A DNA stretch of 7,617 bases, from contig CAYOEZ010000223.1 of the NCBI GenBank assembly GCA_964402955.1, forward strand, positions 1 to 7,617, given 5' to 3'. Below are positions 1 through 6,402 of this stretch, one piece after another. The translations under genes were made by a program, and so were the position numbers. The notes under the pieces are model-generated. The model was not told the DNA's origin, made no database searches, and was given only the letters and a program-made list of their open reading frames with translations. How positions within the stretch are numbered: the first letter of the stretch is position 1; each line of letters starts with the position of its first letter. The stretch comes from CAYOEZ01 sp964402955. Its GTDB lineage: Bacteria; Chloroflexota; DTOL01; DAOUCN01.

Positions 1-444
1 GGGCTGCCGTCTGCGGGGAGCCTAAAACGATTCCTTGACCCCGCTCCCGACTACCGACAAGCAGTTGAGTTGCTTCGGCGGTCTGTCGGAAGCAAGGACA
101 CCGATGCTGATACCTTCGTGACGTCCATTGATGGGTTCAATCACGTGCTTGCTCTCAAAGTTGTTCGAGTGATTGAGAACAAAACGCACATCGCTGAGGA
201 TGAGTACGGTAATCTACTCGGTGCGTTGAAGGAGAAATACCAGATTATTTACGCTGGCTTTTCTGCCTGCCATGAGTTGCGATGCAACTCCATCGGCTCC
301 CATCCATATGCCACTAAACTCCGTGCGTGGTCCGTGCGAGTAAGCCTAGGCGAGAAGAAGCGGTTGATAGGGAACCTGATTCCTGCCTATCAGGAGTTCG
401 TTGACGCTTGTGCGCGTTTCCAGAATCTAGACGTACGAAACTAG
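1..444 (+). CDS. Hypothetical protein, 3' end only (5' truncated by window edge)
   Basis: The reading frame is open from base 1 to a TAG at 442-444, giving 147 codons with no convincing start. An internal TTG at position 70 has no ribosome site, so the gene most likely begins upstream of the window. The visible part is soluble-looking, mixed alpha/beta and rich in charged residues. It has an aromatic-rich middle (residues YQIIYAGFSACHELRC around 241-290) and a helical C-terminus ending in FQNLDVRN. I see no signal peptide, membrane segment or catalytic motif that I recognise. Base composition is visibly more AT-rich than the genes after 1393, similar to the adjacent toxin-antitoxin pair, which suggests an accessory gene. 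A defence or mobile-element role is possible from the neighbourhood but nothing in the sequence shows it. Confidence 0.6.
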   Translation, partial: GLPSAGSLKRFLDPAPDYRQAVELLRRSVGSKDTDADTFVTSIDGFNHVLALKVVRVIENKTHIAEDEYGNLLGALKEKYQIIYAGFSACHELRCNSIGSHPYATKLRAWSVRVSLGEKKRLIGNLIPAYQEFVDACARFQNLDVRN

Positions 445-445
445 A

Positions 446-475
446 CCGAAAGCCGGCTCGGAGACGTTCTTTCGG
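446..475 (+). terminator. Weak hairpin after the partial gene
   Basis: CCGAAAG at 446-452 and CTTTCGG at 469-475 form a 7-bp stem around a 16-base loop that itself contains GCCGGC. It begins two bases after the stop of the partial gene. No T-run follows, so it is not a canonical intrinsic terminator. It is listed as a possible transcript-end structure only. Confidence 0.25.
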
Positions 476-514
476 CAGATTGGACGCACGCCATACCTCT
501 GTGCTTCTCTGATC

Positions 515-543
515 TTGACATCGCCGACGATGTGATATATGAT
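515..543 (+). promoter_or_regulatory. Sigma-70-type promoter of the toxin-antitoxin operon
   Basis: A perfect -35 box TTGACA (515-520) is followed by a 17-base spacer and a -10 box TATGAT (538-543, one mismatch to TATAAT). Transcription would start near 550, giving a leader of about 40 bases before the antitoxin ATG at 591. This is one of the best promoter matches in the window. Its -10 overlaps the left arm of an inverted repeat, which fits an autoregulated toxin-antitoxin operon. Confidence 0.75.
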
Positions 544-571
544 ACCTTTTGTGCGGATGGAAATGTATCAT
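539..571. promoter_or_regulatory. Candidate autoregulatory operator (inverted repeat)
   Basis: ATGATAC (539-545) and GTATCAT (565-571) are exact reverse complements, with centres 26 bp apart. The left arm covers most of the -10 box and the right arm lies just inside the predicted transcript. This placement suits repression by the downstream antitoxin, whose N-terminus looks like a ribbon-helix-helix DNA-binding domain. That the antitoxin binds here is an inference. Confidence 0.45.
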
Positions 572-590
572 CCGTACTGAGGAGTCGACT

Positions 591-989
591 ATGGCGCGTT
601 ATCCGTTGAATCTGCCACCTCAACTGAAGCAGGATGCCGAAACGTGGGCGGGGAGGCAGGGCATTTCGCTGAATCAGTTTGTTCTGTGGGCAGTTGCCGA
701 GAAAGTCGGAGCTTTGGCTCAATGTGTGGATGATCCTAAGTATCCACTGGTGGCGTATCGCCGCGGCGTGTCCGGGCAGCCCGTTCCAGTGATACGCGGT
801 ACAGGCATCCGCGTACAGACAATCGCCATCTCTGTGCATCGCTGGGGTTTGCCCGTGGAAAAGATCGCCGAAAACCACGATCTCACTGAAGCTCAGGTTC
901 GCGACGCATTGGCTTTCTACGAAGCGCACCGTGACGAAATCGATGCTAACATCCGGGCTGAGGATGCTCTGGAAGTAGAGCATGCCTAG
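591..989 (+). CDS. Antitoxin: ribbon-helix-helix domain fused to DUF433
   Basis: Likely the antitoxin and autorepressor of a type II toxin-antitoxin pair; 132 residues, cytoplasmic. Residues about 3-44 (RYPLNLP, then an amphipathic helix, ISLNQF, and a second helix ending AVAEKVGAL) match the HicB/Arc-like ribbon-helix-helix pattern: one beta strand and two helices. Residues about 51-120 are a DUF433 domain, with the family's IRGTGIRV signature at 68-75, the helix VEKIAENHDLTEAQVRDAL and the ending FYEAHRDEID. The ATG at 591 is preferred over an upstream TTG at 549 because GAGGAG lies at 579-584, six bases before it, and the protein then starts directly with the RHH strand. The gene overlaps the toxin by 8 bases. 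DUF433 proteins are usually shorter single-domain proteins paired with PIN-like toxins, so the extra N-terminal domain is notable. Family call is secure; the target of the DNA binding is inferred. Confidence 0.85.
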   Translation: MARYPLNLPPQLKQDAETWAGRQGISLNQFVLWAVAEKVGALAQCVDDPKYPLVAYRRGVSGQPVPVIRGTGIRVQTIAISVHRWGLPVEKIAENHDLTEAQVRDALAFYEAHRDEIDANIRAEDALEVEHA

Positions 990-1335
990 ACCGAAGCTGC
1001 ATCTGGACGCCGACATTTCCGACAAAGATCTGCATCGTTCACTTCTCAAGCGCGGTCACGACGTAACGCGAACGCCTACTGATTGGATTGCCCTCGACGC
1101 CAGCGATGAAGAACAACTGCTTGCCGCGACCGCACAGGGACGCTGTATATGCACCTACGATGTCGTGCATTTCTTGCGCCTGGCGGAGCGTTTCCCACAC
1201 CATGGCGGCGTCATTCTGGCATCTCAGAACCGATGGACGTTGCCGGAGTTGATCACGGCGTTTGATCGGCTGCTCTCTGAGACCGACGCCCAGGATTGGC
1301 CGGGGCAGGTACGCTGGTTAGGTGACTGGCGATGA
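982..1335 (+). CDS. DUF5615 PIN-like toxin
   Basis: Probable ribonuclease toxin partner of the DUF433 antitoxin; 117 residues, cytoplasmic. The N-terminal strand HLDADIS carries acidic residues D9 and D11, where DUF5615 and PIN-like proteins place their first metal-binding aspartate. D39 and E43/E44 lie in the ALDASDEEQLLAAT segment, and D60 in ICTYDVVHF corresponds to the late conserved Asp. The sequence GHDVTRTPTDW after the first helix also fits the family. The start ATG at 982 overlaps the antitoxin stop by 8 bases, with GGAAG at 971-975 as a plausible ribosome site, so the two are translationally coupled. RNA cleavage is inferred from the PIN-like fold family; many DUF5615 proteins have not been assayed. 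The length is normal for the family and nothing looks broken. Confidence 0.85.
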   Translation: MPRPKLHLDADISDKDLHRSLLKRGHDVTRTPTDWIALDASDEEQLLAATAQGRCICTYDVVHFLRLAERFPHHGGVILASQNRWTLPELITAFDRLLSETDAQDWPGQVRWLGDWR

Positions 1336-1392
1336 ACCCTGGCTGTCGCACGGCACCCAAACTGGCGCATTCTGGACGTTTAAGGACAGATA

Positions 1393-2331
1393 ATGGCTGC
1401 ACAGAAGTTACTCAAGACCAAGACAAGCGCGTTTGGCTCGCCGGGGCGGATCAACCATGACGCGCGCTCGTTCTACGCCAGCCGTCTTTACGAGGGGATG
1501 CCGGTGGAAGAAGACGTGGCCTATGTAGAGACACCGCTTGCGGTCGAAAGCGTGGATCGCATCTTCTGCGCCAGCAGCGAGCATATGGATGACCTTCCAG
1601 ACAACAGCGTGCACCTGATGGTGACGTCGCCGCCCTATAACGTCGGCAAAGAGTACGACGAGGACCTCACTCTGGCTGAGTACCGGTCCTTTCTCAAGCG
1701 GGTGTGGGCCGAGGTGAAGCGCGTGCTGGTTCCCGGCGGCCGCGTGTGCATTAATGTGGCCAACCTGGGGCGCAAACCCTACATCCCGCTGCATGCCTTC
1801 ATCGTTGAGGACATGATCGGCCTAGGCTACCTGATGCGCGGCGAGGTGATCTGGAACAAGGCAGCCAGCGGCAGCCCCTCGACGGCCTGGGGAAGCTGGC
1901 GCTCGGCCAAGAACCCGACCCTGCGCGATGTGCATGAGTACGTCATGATCTTCTCCAAAGGCACATATTCGCGCAGGGGAAGCGACCCGACGAGCACGAT
2001 CACGCGCGACGAGTTTCTGGAGTTCACGAAGAGCGTGTGGACATTCGGCGCTGAGCCGGCGCGCAAGGTGGGCCATCCTGCGCCTTTCCCCGTCGAACTG
2101 CCCTACCGCGCCATCCAGCTCTACACGTTTGCCGGCGACGTGGTGCTGGACCCGTTCATGGGCAGCGGGCAGACGGCTATCGCGGCGCTCAAGAGTGGAC
2201 GCCACTATGTGGGTTACGAAATCGACGCTGAGTACGTGAAGCTGGCGGAGACGCGCATTGCCGGTCAGCCAATTGGCAGCCTGTTGGCAGTCGAAGGAGA
2301 AGGCGATGACGATACCCCAACCGTATCCTGA
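1393..2331 (+). CDS. Site-specific DNA methyltransferase (N4-cytosine/N6-adenine type, beta class)
   Basis: Transfers a methyl group from S-adenosylmethionine to the exocyclic amine of cytosine or adenine in DNA; 312 residues, cytoplasmic. The catalytic motif IV, TSPPYN (residues 78-83), precedes the AdoMet-binding motif I, DPFMGSGQT (253-261). This order is that of the beta class (N6_N4_Mtase family). GHPAPFPVEL (227-236) is the conserved segment before motif I, and VGYEIDAEY (273-281) follows it. The variable region about 155-220 between them is the likely target-recognition part. SPPY is common in N4-cytosine enzymes but does not settle the modified base. ATG 1393 has AAGGA at 1382-1386. 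The 3' end overlaps the aldolase by 26 bases. No restriction endonuclease gene is recognisable next to it, so it may be an orphan methyltransferase; the unknown gene at 1-444 cannot be excluded as a partner. Confidence 0.9.
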   Translation: MAAQKLLKTKTSAFGSPGRINHDARSFYASRLYEGMPVEEDVAYVETPLAVESVDRIFCASSEHMDDLPDNSVHLMVTSPPYNVGKEYDEDLTLAEYRSFLKRVWAEVKRVLVPGGRVCINVANLGRKPYIPLHAFIVEDMIGLGYLMRGEVIWNKAASGSPSTAWGSWRSAKNPTLRDVHEYVMIFSKGTYSRRGSDPTSTITRDEFLEFTKSVWTFGAEPARKVGHPAPFPVELPYRAIQLYTFAGDVVLDPFMGSGQTAIAALKSGRHYVGYEIDAEYVKLAETRIAGQPIGSLLAVEGEGDDDTPTVS

Positions 2332-3130
2332 GCTCGATGAGTTGATGGTGATGGTGGGCGCGGCGGGGCGGCGTGTCTCGGAAATCGAAGCCAGCGAAGG
2401 CGCGGCGGGGAATATCTCGGTCTACATCGGCTGGTCGATGGACCCGCGTCGCAAGTTTCCGGAGCAAGAGACGATCGACCTGCCCCAGCCTGTGCCTGAG
2501 CTGGCCGGCAACTCGTTCCTGGTGACCGGCTCTGGCCGGCGTTTGCGGGAGGTCATCGACAACCCGCTGGGCAACCTGGGCTTCGTGACCGTCAACGAGG
2601 GCGGCCTGACGGGGCGTCTCTACACCTCGCCCAGTCGTCTCTATGAGCGACTGACCAGCGAGTTCAACTCGCATGTTGCGGTGCACTACGACCAGGTGCT
2701 GCGCACGCAGACCGTTTTCCATGCCATCATTCACGCCCAGCCGCTGCACCTGACCTACCTCAGCCACATCCCGCGTTACCAGGATGAATCCTATCTCAAC
2801 CGCCACCTGCTGCGCTGGCAGCCCGAGGCGATCATCAACCTGCCAGAAGGGGTCGGCTTTGTGCCGTTCTCGATTCCCGGCTCGCCGGAGTTGATGGCGA
2901 GGACACTGCAGGGGCTGCGTGAACACCGTGTGGTGGTGTGGGCGAAGCACGGCGTCATGGCGCGTTCTGACCAATCGGTGAAACGAGCCAGCGACCGCGT
3001 GGAGTATGCCGAAACGACGGCGCGTTACGAATGCCTGAACCTGGCTAACAATGAACAGGGCGAAGGCCTCTCCCCTGAGGAAATCCGCGCCATCTGTAAC
3101 GCCTTTGGCGTGAAACAGAGCGTGTTCTAG
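2306..3130 (+). CDS. rhaD: Class II aldolase, rhamnulose-1-phosphate aldolase-like
   Basis: Probably cleaves a sugar 1-phosphate such as L-rhamnulose 1-phosphate to dihydroxyacetone phosphate and a lactaldehyde; 274 residues, close to E. coli RhaD. Parallels recalled from RhaD include EGAAGNISV near the N-terminus, LPQPVPELAGNSFLVTGSG (59-77), TSEFNSHV with the catalytic-position Glu119, Glu174 (E. coli Glu171 position), LPEGVG (179-184) and KHGV with His215 (third zinc ligand). His143 matches the first zinc ligand, but the second (His in the family's HxH) is Gln145. Spacing from Glu119 to His143 is 24, the same as in E. coli. The ATG at 2306 is chosen for AAGGAG at 2294-2299, six bases upstream; it overlaps the methyltransferase by 26 bases. 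No rhamnose kinase, isomerase or transporter is in the window. Class II aldolase membership is firm; the exact substrate is inferred and the Gln makes it less certain. Confidence 0.75.
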   Translation: MTIPQPYPELDELMVMVGAAGRRVSEIEASEGAAGNISVYIGWSMDPRRKFPEQETIDLPQPVPELAGNSFLVTGSGRRLREVIDNPLGNLGFVTVNEGGLTGRLYTSPSRLYERLTSEFNSHVAVHYDQVLRTQTVFHAIIHAQPLHLTYLSHIPRYQDESYLNRHLLRWQPEAIINLPEGVGFVPFSIPGSPELMARTLQGLREHRVVVWAKHGVMARSDQSVKRASDRVEYAETTARYECLNLANNEQGEGLSPEEIRAICNAFGVKQSVF

Positions 3131-3160
3131 AGCGAAGAACAAGCAGACGTCCGGGGTTTT

Positions 3161-3199
3161 TGCGCACCCTAAGGGTCTGCAAGACCCTTAGGGTGCGCA
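3161..3199. repeat. Perfect 18-bp inverted repeat between convergent genes
   Basis: Arms 3161-3178 and 3182-3199 are exact reverse complements separated by only GCA. Each arm contains a smaller palindrome, ACCCT-A-AGGGT (3166-3176) and ACCCT-T-AGGGT (3184-3194), so the element is a dyad of dyads with centres 18 bp apart. It lies 30 bases after the aldolase stop and 22 bases before the alpha-galactosidase stop on the other strand. A transcript from either direction would form a very stable hairpin, so it may act as a bidirectional transcript-end element. No U-run follows on either strand; the TTTTT at 3157-3161 precedes it on the plus strand. It could equally be a dispersed REP/MITE-like repeat. 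Confidence 0.85.
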
Positions 3200-3221
3200 C
3201 GTTCGTGTCGAGACCTCGGGG

Positions 3222-5258
3222 CTACTTGCGATTGGTGGCGCCGCTGCCCGAGATACTCGGCGACGGGGTGACGACGAGAACGCGTGCGCTGTTGCGGATG
3301 GCCACATCAACGGTCAAACCCTCGTCCATAAGCTGCTTGCCGGTGCGCTGCGCCAGCAGATTGTTGTCGGTGCTAACGCTGTAGTTGAGGGCGGGGTCAA
3401 GATCGCGCATGCGGACGCTCATCTTGCTGGCCGGGTCGTCGAGCCGGTAGACAAAGAGCAGAGTTACATTGTTGTTCCAGCGCGGCAACCCCTGCATCTG
3501 CAGGGCGGCCCACCCTTTGCCGTCCTCGATCGCACGGGGAGGCGTGAGCAGGTTTGCGGCCGAGTTGGTAATGAGGTGGCGCCATTTCTTGAAGAATGTT
3601 ACGTAGTAGCGTAGCCGTTCCTGCGCCGCTGTGGGCAGGCCGGCGATGTCGCCGCTGACGCCAAAGATGCCAGGCAGAGCAGCGCAGGCCGCCAGGTCGA
3701 CATTGGCAGGAACGGTGCGCTCCCAGGTGGCGCCGGCAGGGGCGATCAGGCCATCCTGGCCGCGATTGCCGCGCAAGCGCAGCCCGGCCGCCGTTTTTGG
3801 TGCTCCCAGTACCGCCCAGCGGGTGATGCGACCGGGCGGAATGCGCAGCGCTGCCCCCTGGCCGATGCGCAGCACGTCCAGTGGCGCCACCGTGTCGCTG
3901 AGGAAGTGGCCGTTGCAGTGCGACAGCGTATTCAGGTCAAGGCGCAGGCCGCCGCTCGAGCAAGCTTCGAAGAACACCCCCGGATATTTTGCCCGCACTT
4001 CGTCCATCAGGCGATACCAGGCGGCGTAGTAGGTGTAGTACTGGGCGCCGCTGGGGTCGGCCCCGCGCTCGAAGTTGAAGTCGATCTTCATCCACACGAG
4101 CTCGTAAGTATCCACCAGGCGCGACATCTCAGAAAGCGTGTAGGCGTAGCACTCTGGCTTGTCGAGATTGGGGTAGTAGAACTTGCCGCCATCGGTGGTG
4201 ATGAACCAGTCGGGGTGTTGCTTGAGGATGGGGACGGCGCCGCCCAGCCGTTCCGGCTCCATCCACAGGCCAAAGCCCAGCCCGGCCGAGCGCACCTCGG
4301 CGGCGAAGGCGGCCATGGCGCCGTTGAAGCCGCCGCCGATCTTCTCGCGCCAGTCGCCCACCTGTTCCGACCAGCCGCCGCTGCCTGTTCCGTACCAGCC
4401 TGCATCCACGACGAAGACCTCACAGCCGATGTTCTTGGCCGCGATAAGCTGGCGGCGCAGCGCGTCAACGGTGAACCATTCGTTCATGAAGAACCATGTG
4501 TTGTAGACAACCGGTGTGATTCGGCGGACTGGTGGCAGCAGGTTCTTGGCGACATAACTGTGCAACGCCGGCGCCGTCAGCGCCGGGTCATTGTCGATGA
4601 GGGGATAGAAGAGGATCTCGGGCAGCTCAAGTGTCTGGTTGGGCGGCAAATTCAGGCGCAGGCTGCGGTCGTCCATTCCCAGCTCAACGATAAGGAACGG
4701 CTGCGCCCCCAGCTTCGCGGTGTTGGTATCGACGCGTATAGTCCAGTTGCCGCAGGGCAGAATGTGAAAAGCCATGCCCGTCTTCTGCCGTGTCTCGCTC
4801 ACACAGATGTATGGGCTGGCGCCGCGGCAGGTTTGCCCGGCCTCGGAATGCACGACGAGGGCGCCGTGCTGCAGCGGCTGCCACGCGCCCTGATTCTCGC
4901 GGCACCACTTGCTGCTCTGGCTATATACCTCATACTGCCCGGGAGCAAGCACAAAGCGCGCTAGCGCACAGGTGACGGTGATGCCCTTGCTGCTCGCGTT
5001 GCGCAATGTGTCCTTGCGCCGCCACACGCCTGTGACATCATCGCACGTCCAGTGGCTGTCGATGCGCAACGCCTTGTCGGGAGTTTCCCAGACGATTGCC
5101 GCCGCGTCTTTGTCAACCTTGCTCTCGACAACGGTCAGGCTGTCGGAGTCGAAGTTGCCGATGCTGGTGTCGAGGCGAATGGCGCCGCGCGGAAGCGACG
5201 GCCCCTCGAGGGCGCTGCAATCGCTATCTGCCAGACCAACGAATTGATTCAGACGCAT
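3222..5258 (-). CDS. Alpha-galactosidase, glycoside hydrolase family 36
   Basis: Hydrolyses terminal alpha-galactosides (melibiose/raffinose-type sugars or polysaccharide side chains) with retention; 678 residues. The order is a beta-sandwich N-terminal domain (about 1-235), a TIM barrel with VVYNTWFFMNEW (250-261), VVDAGWYG (283-290), LWMEPE (331-336) and WMKIDFN (389-395), then a C-terminal beta domain after about 595. Asp393 in KIDFN is at the nucleophile position and Asp455 in LSDTVAP is at the acid/base position. ACSSGG (432-437) and the DVLRIGQG segment after Asp455 are also GH36-like. The start ATG at 5256-5258 has GGAGG five bases upstream on the minus strand. There is no signal peptide, so it acts in the cytoplasm on imported oligosaccharides. 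The related specificity alpha-N-acetylgalactosaminidase cannot be excluded. No transporter or regulator adjoins it. Confidence 0.9.
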   Translation of the reverse strand: MRLNQFVGLADSDCSALEGPSLPRGAIRLDTSIGNFDSDSLTVVESKVDKDAAAIVWETPDKALRIDSHWTCDDVTGVWRRKDTLRNASSKGITVTCALARFVLAPGQYEVYSQSSKWCRENQGAWQPLQHGALVVHSEAGQTCRGASPYICVSETRQKTGMAFHILPCGNWTIRVDTNTAKLGAQPFLIVELGMDDRSLRLNLPPNQTLELPEILFYPLIDNDPALTAPALHSYVAKNLLPPVRRITPVVYNTWFFMNEWFTVDALRRQLIAAKNIGCEVFVVDAGWYGTGSGGWSEQVGDWREKIGGGFNGAMAAFAAEVRSAGLGFGLWMEPERLGGAVPILKQHPDWFITTDGGKFYYPNLDKPECYAYTLSEMSRLVDTYELVWMKIDFNFERGADPSGAQYYTYYAAWYRLMDEVRAKYPGVFFEACSSGGLRLDLNTLSHCNGHFLSDTVAPLDVLRIGQGAALRIPPGRITRWAVLGAPKTAAGLRLRGNRGQDGLIAPAGATWERTVPANVDLAACAALPGIFGVSGDIAGLPTAAQERLRYYVTFFKKWRHLITNSAANLLTPPRAIEDGKGWAALQMQGLPRWNNNVTLLFVYRLDDPASKMSVRMRDLDPALNYSVSTDNNLLAQRTGKQLMDEGLTVDVAIRNSARVLVVTPSPSISGSGATNRK

Positions 5259-5464
5259 AGATTCCTCCGCCTTAAGTACCTTTCGGTCGGGTGAGCCTCT
5301 TGCACGTGTCTCTCGTCATGGCCATACGCCAGGACAAATCCGTGCGCTATATACAAAGACGCCTTCCAGACTGATTCGTTAGTTGTCCCGGCTGATCGTT
5401 CCGCGTTGCCGCCAGGTCGATATCCTGCCGCGAGTTGAAGGAGGCGGTGGCGATGCGCAGCGCG
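5259..5464. other. Intergenic spacer between lipM and the alpha-galactosidase gene
   Basis: Both flanking genes are on the minus strand, and the 206-base gap is long enough for the alpha-galactosidase gene to have its own promoter. On the minus strand a TATATA box lies at 5349-5354, but I find no good -35 box at the right distance. The short palindromes ATGGCCAT (5318-5325) and CACGTG (5303-5308) lie between it and the start codon. They could be part of a sugar-responsive operator but are too short to claim. No hairpin with a T-run marks the end of lipM. Confidence 0.4.
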
Positions 5465-6298
5465 TTATTTTCTGAAGCGCCATTCATCGGCCATGTATTT
5501 GTCGCGGCGGAGGCGCCCGGTCTGCTCCATTTCCCACGCTGTCAGGCTGCCCGGCACAAGGTCGATCTCCAGCGCCACAGTGAAACCCCGCGCAAGGGCC
5601 GGCGCCACATCGCCATAACTGAGCGTCCGACCAAGCAGCCTATTGAGCGTCACCGATTCGGCGCGCACGCGGGTGGTCATCGTCGCGCGCTCCTGCTCGG
5701 AGTGGAAGCGCAGCAGCGACATCAATGTCCCGACGTCCAGGTCGATCAGGACGGAGCCGTGCTGCAGCAACGCCGTTCCCTGCCGCCGCTGGGCGCTGCC
5801 AATGATCTTGCGTCCGCCGACCATGATCTCGTGTTGCGACGGCGCTGCAAAGCAGGCTGCCGGCTTGGCTGCGCCAGTAGGCGCCGGCGCGATGGCGGAG
5901 GGAGCGAGCACTGCGTCCACACCCAGCAGATGCATGCCCGCGAGCAGGCCCTGGCTGATGCGCCGGTAGGATTGCATGATGTCGCCAGCCACGCGCTCGT
6001 CATTCTGCCGCGCTGCCACGCTGTAGGTCACCTCTTTGGCGTGCAGGATGGCGCGCCCGCCGGTGGGGCGGCGCACCCAGTCGATACCGTGGGCGGCGCA
6101 GGCGGCGCTGTCGATATCGCCGGCGACGCTCTGGAATGTGCCGATGGAGAGGCAAGCAGGCTGCCATCCATACAGGCGCAGGGTGGGCGGAGCCAGCCCT
6201 TCCTGTACAGCAAGCAGTATCGCTTCGTCGATCGCCATGTTGGTGTAGCCGTCGGTGGCGCCGCTATCGAGAAGGCGCCAGGTCGGTCGCGTTGTCAT
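5465..6298 (-). CDS. lipM: Octanoyl-[acyl carrier protein]:protein octanoyltransferase (LipM type)
   Basis: Moves the octanoyl group from acyl carrier protein to a lipoyl-domain lysine, the first step of lipoyl cofactor synthesis; 277 residues, cytoplasmic. It belongs to the biotin/lipoate ligase fold family. The N-terminus WRLLDSGATDGYTNMAIDEAIL is typical of LipM/LplA proteins. RRPTGGRAILH (76-86) is the lipoyl/substrate-binding motif, and EVTYSV follows. Cys149 in ACFAAPS lies where LipM carries its acyl-accepting cysteine (Cys150 in Bacillus subtilis). GGRKIIGSAQRR (161-172) contains the conserved Lys164, and LLQHGSVLID (177-186) follows. The cysteine favours LipM over an ATP-dependent lipoate ligase. 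ATG at 6296-6298 has a weak GAGAG upstream, so translation may be modest. The full domain is present, with no lipS/lipA in the window. A 141-base spacer with repeat arrays separates it from the small gene upstream on the same strand. Confidence 0.85.
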   Translation of the reverse strand: MTTRPTWRLLDSGATDGYTNMAIDEAILLAVQEGLAPPTLRLYGWQPACLSIGTFQSVAGDIDSAACAAHGIDWVRRPTGGRAILHAKEVTYSVAARQNDERVAGDIMQSYRRISQGLLAGMHLLGVDAVLAPSAIAPAPTGAAKPAACFAAPSQHEIMVGGRKIIGSAQRRQGTALLQHGSVLIDLDVGTLMSLLRFHSEQERATMTTRVRAESVTLNRLLGRTLSYGDVAPALARGFTVALEIDLVPGSLTAWEMEQTGRLRRDKYMADEWRFRK

Positions 6299-6337
6299 AG
6301 ACTCTCAGGATGTAATGCAGATATGAGCGGAGCTGTC

Positions 6338-6394
6338 CACGGCACTGGTCACGGATTCGAACACGGATTACACGGAACTGTCCACGGATGCATA
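6338..6394. repeat. Degenerate CACGGA tandem array (12/9-base period)
   Basis: CACGG units begin at 6338, 6350, 6362, 6371 and 6383, so the spacing is 12, 12, 9 and 12 bases. Four of the five start CACGGA and three CACGGAT. CTGTCCACGG also occurs twice in full, at 6333-6342 and 6378-6387. The array lies in the leader region of lipM on the opposite strand. It does not continue any reading frame I believe in. Its function is unknown; it may be a dispersed intergenic repeat. Confidence 0.7.
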
Positions 6395-6402
6395 GCCGTG
6401 TG

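Noticed and set aside
549..590. TTG-initiated 14-residue extension of the antitoxin
   Set aside because: There is no ribosome site before it, it starts at about the predicted transcription start, and the ATG at 591 has a good Shine-Dalgarno sequence and begins at the RHH strand.
441..1049. 202-codon minus-strand open frame
   Set aside because: It is antisense to the antitoxin, runs across its promoter and operator, and shows no motif or ribosome site.
2189..3142. 317-codon minus-strand open frame
   Set aside because: It is antisense to the class II aldolase. The composition is rich in Arg, His and Gln, with no family features.
3906..4964. 352-codon plus-strand open frame
   Set aside because: It lies entirely inside the GH36 alpha-galactosidase on the other strand and has no recognisable motif.
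5303..5325. CACGTG and ATGGCCAT palindromes upstream of the alpha-galactosidase gene
   Set aside because: They are too short and imperfectly extended to claim as an operator; such palindromes are expected by chance.
6345..6362. GTTCGAATCC on the minus strand, resembling a tRNA T-loop
   Set aside because: The flanks (CCGTG on both sides) cannot pair as a T-stem, and no acceptor or anticodon arm is present.
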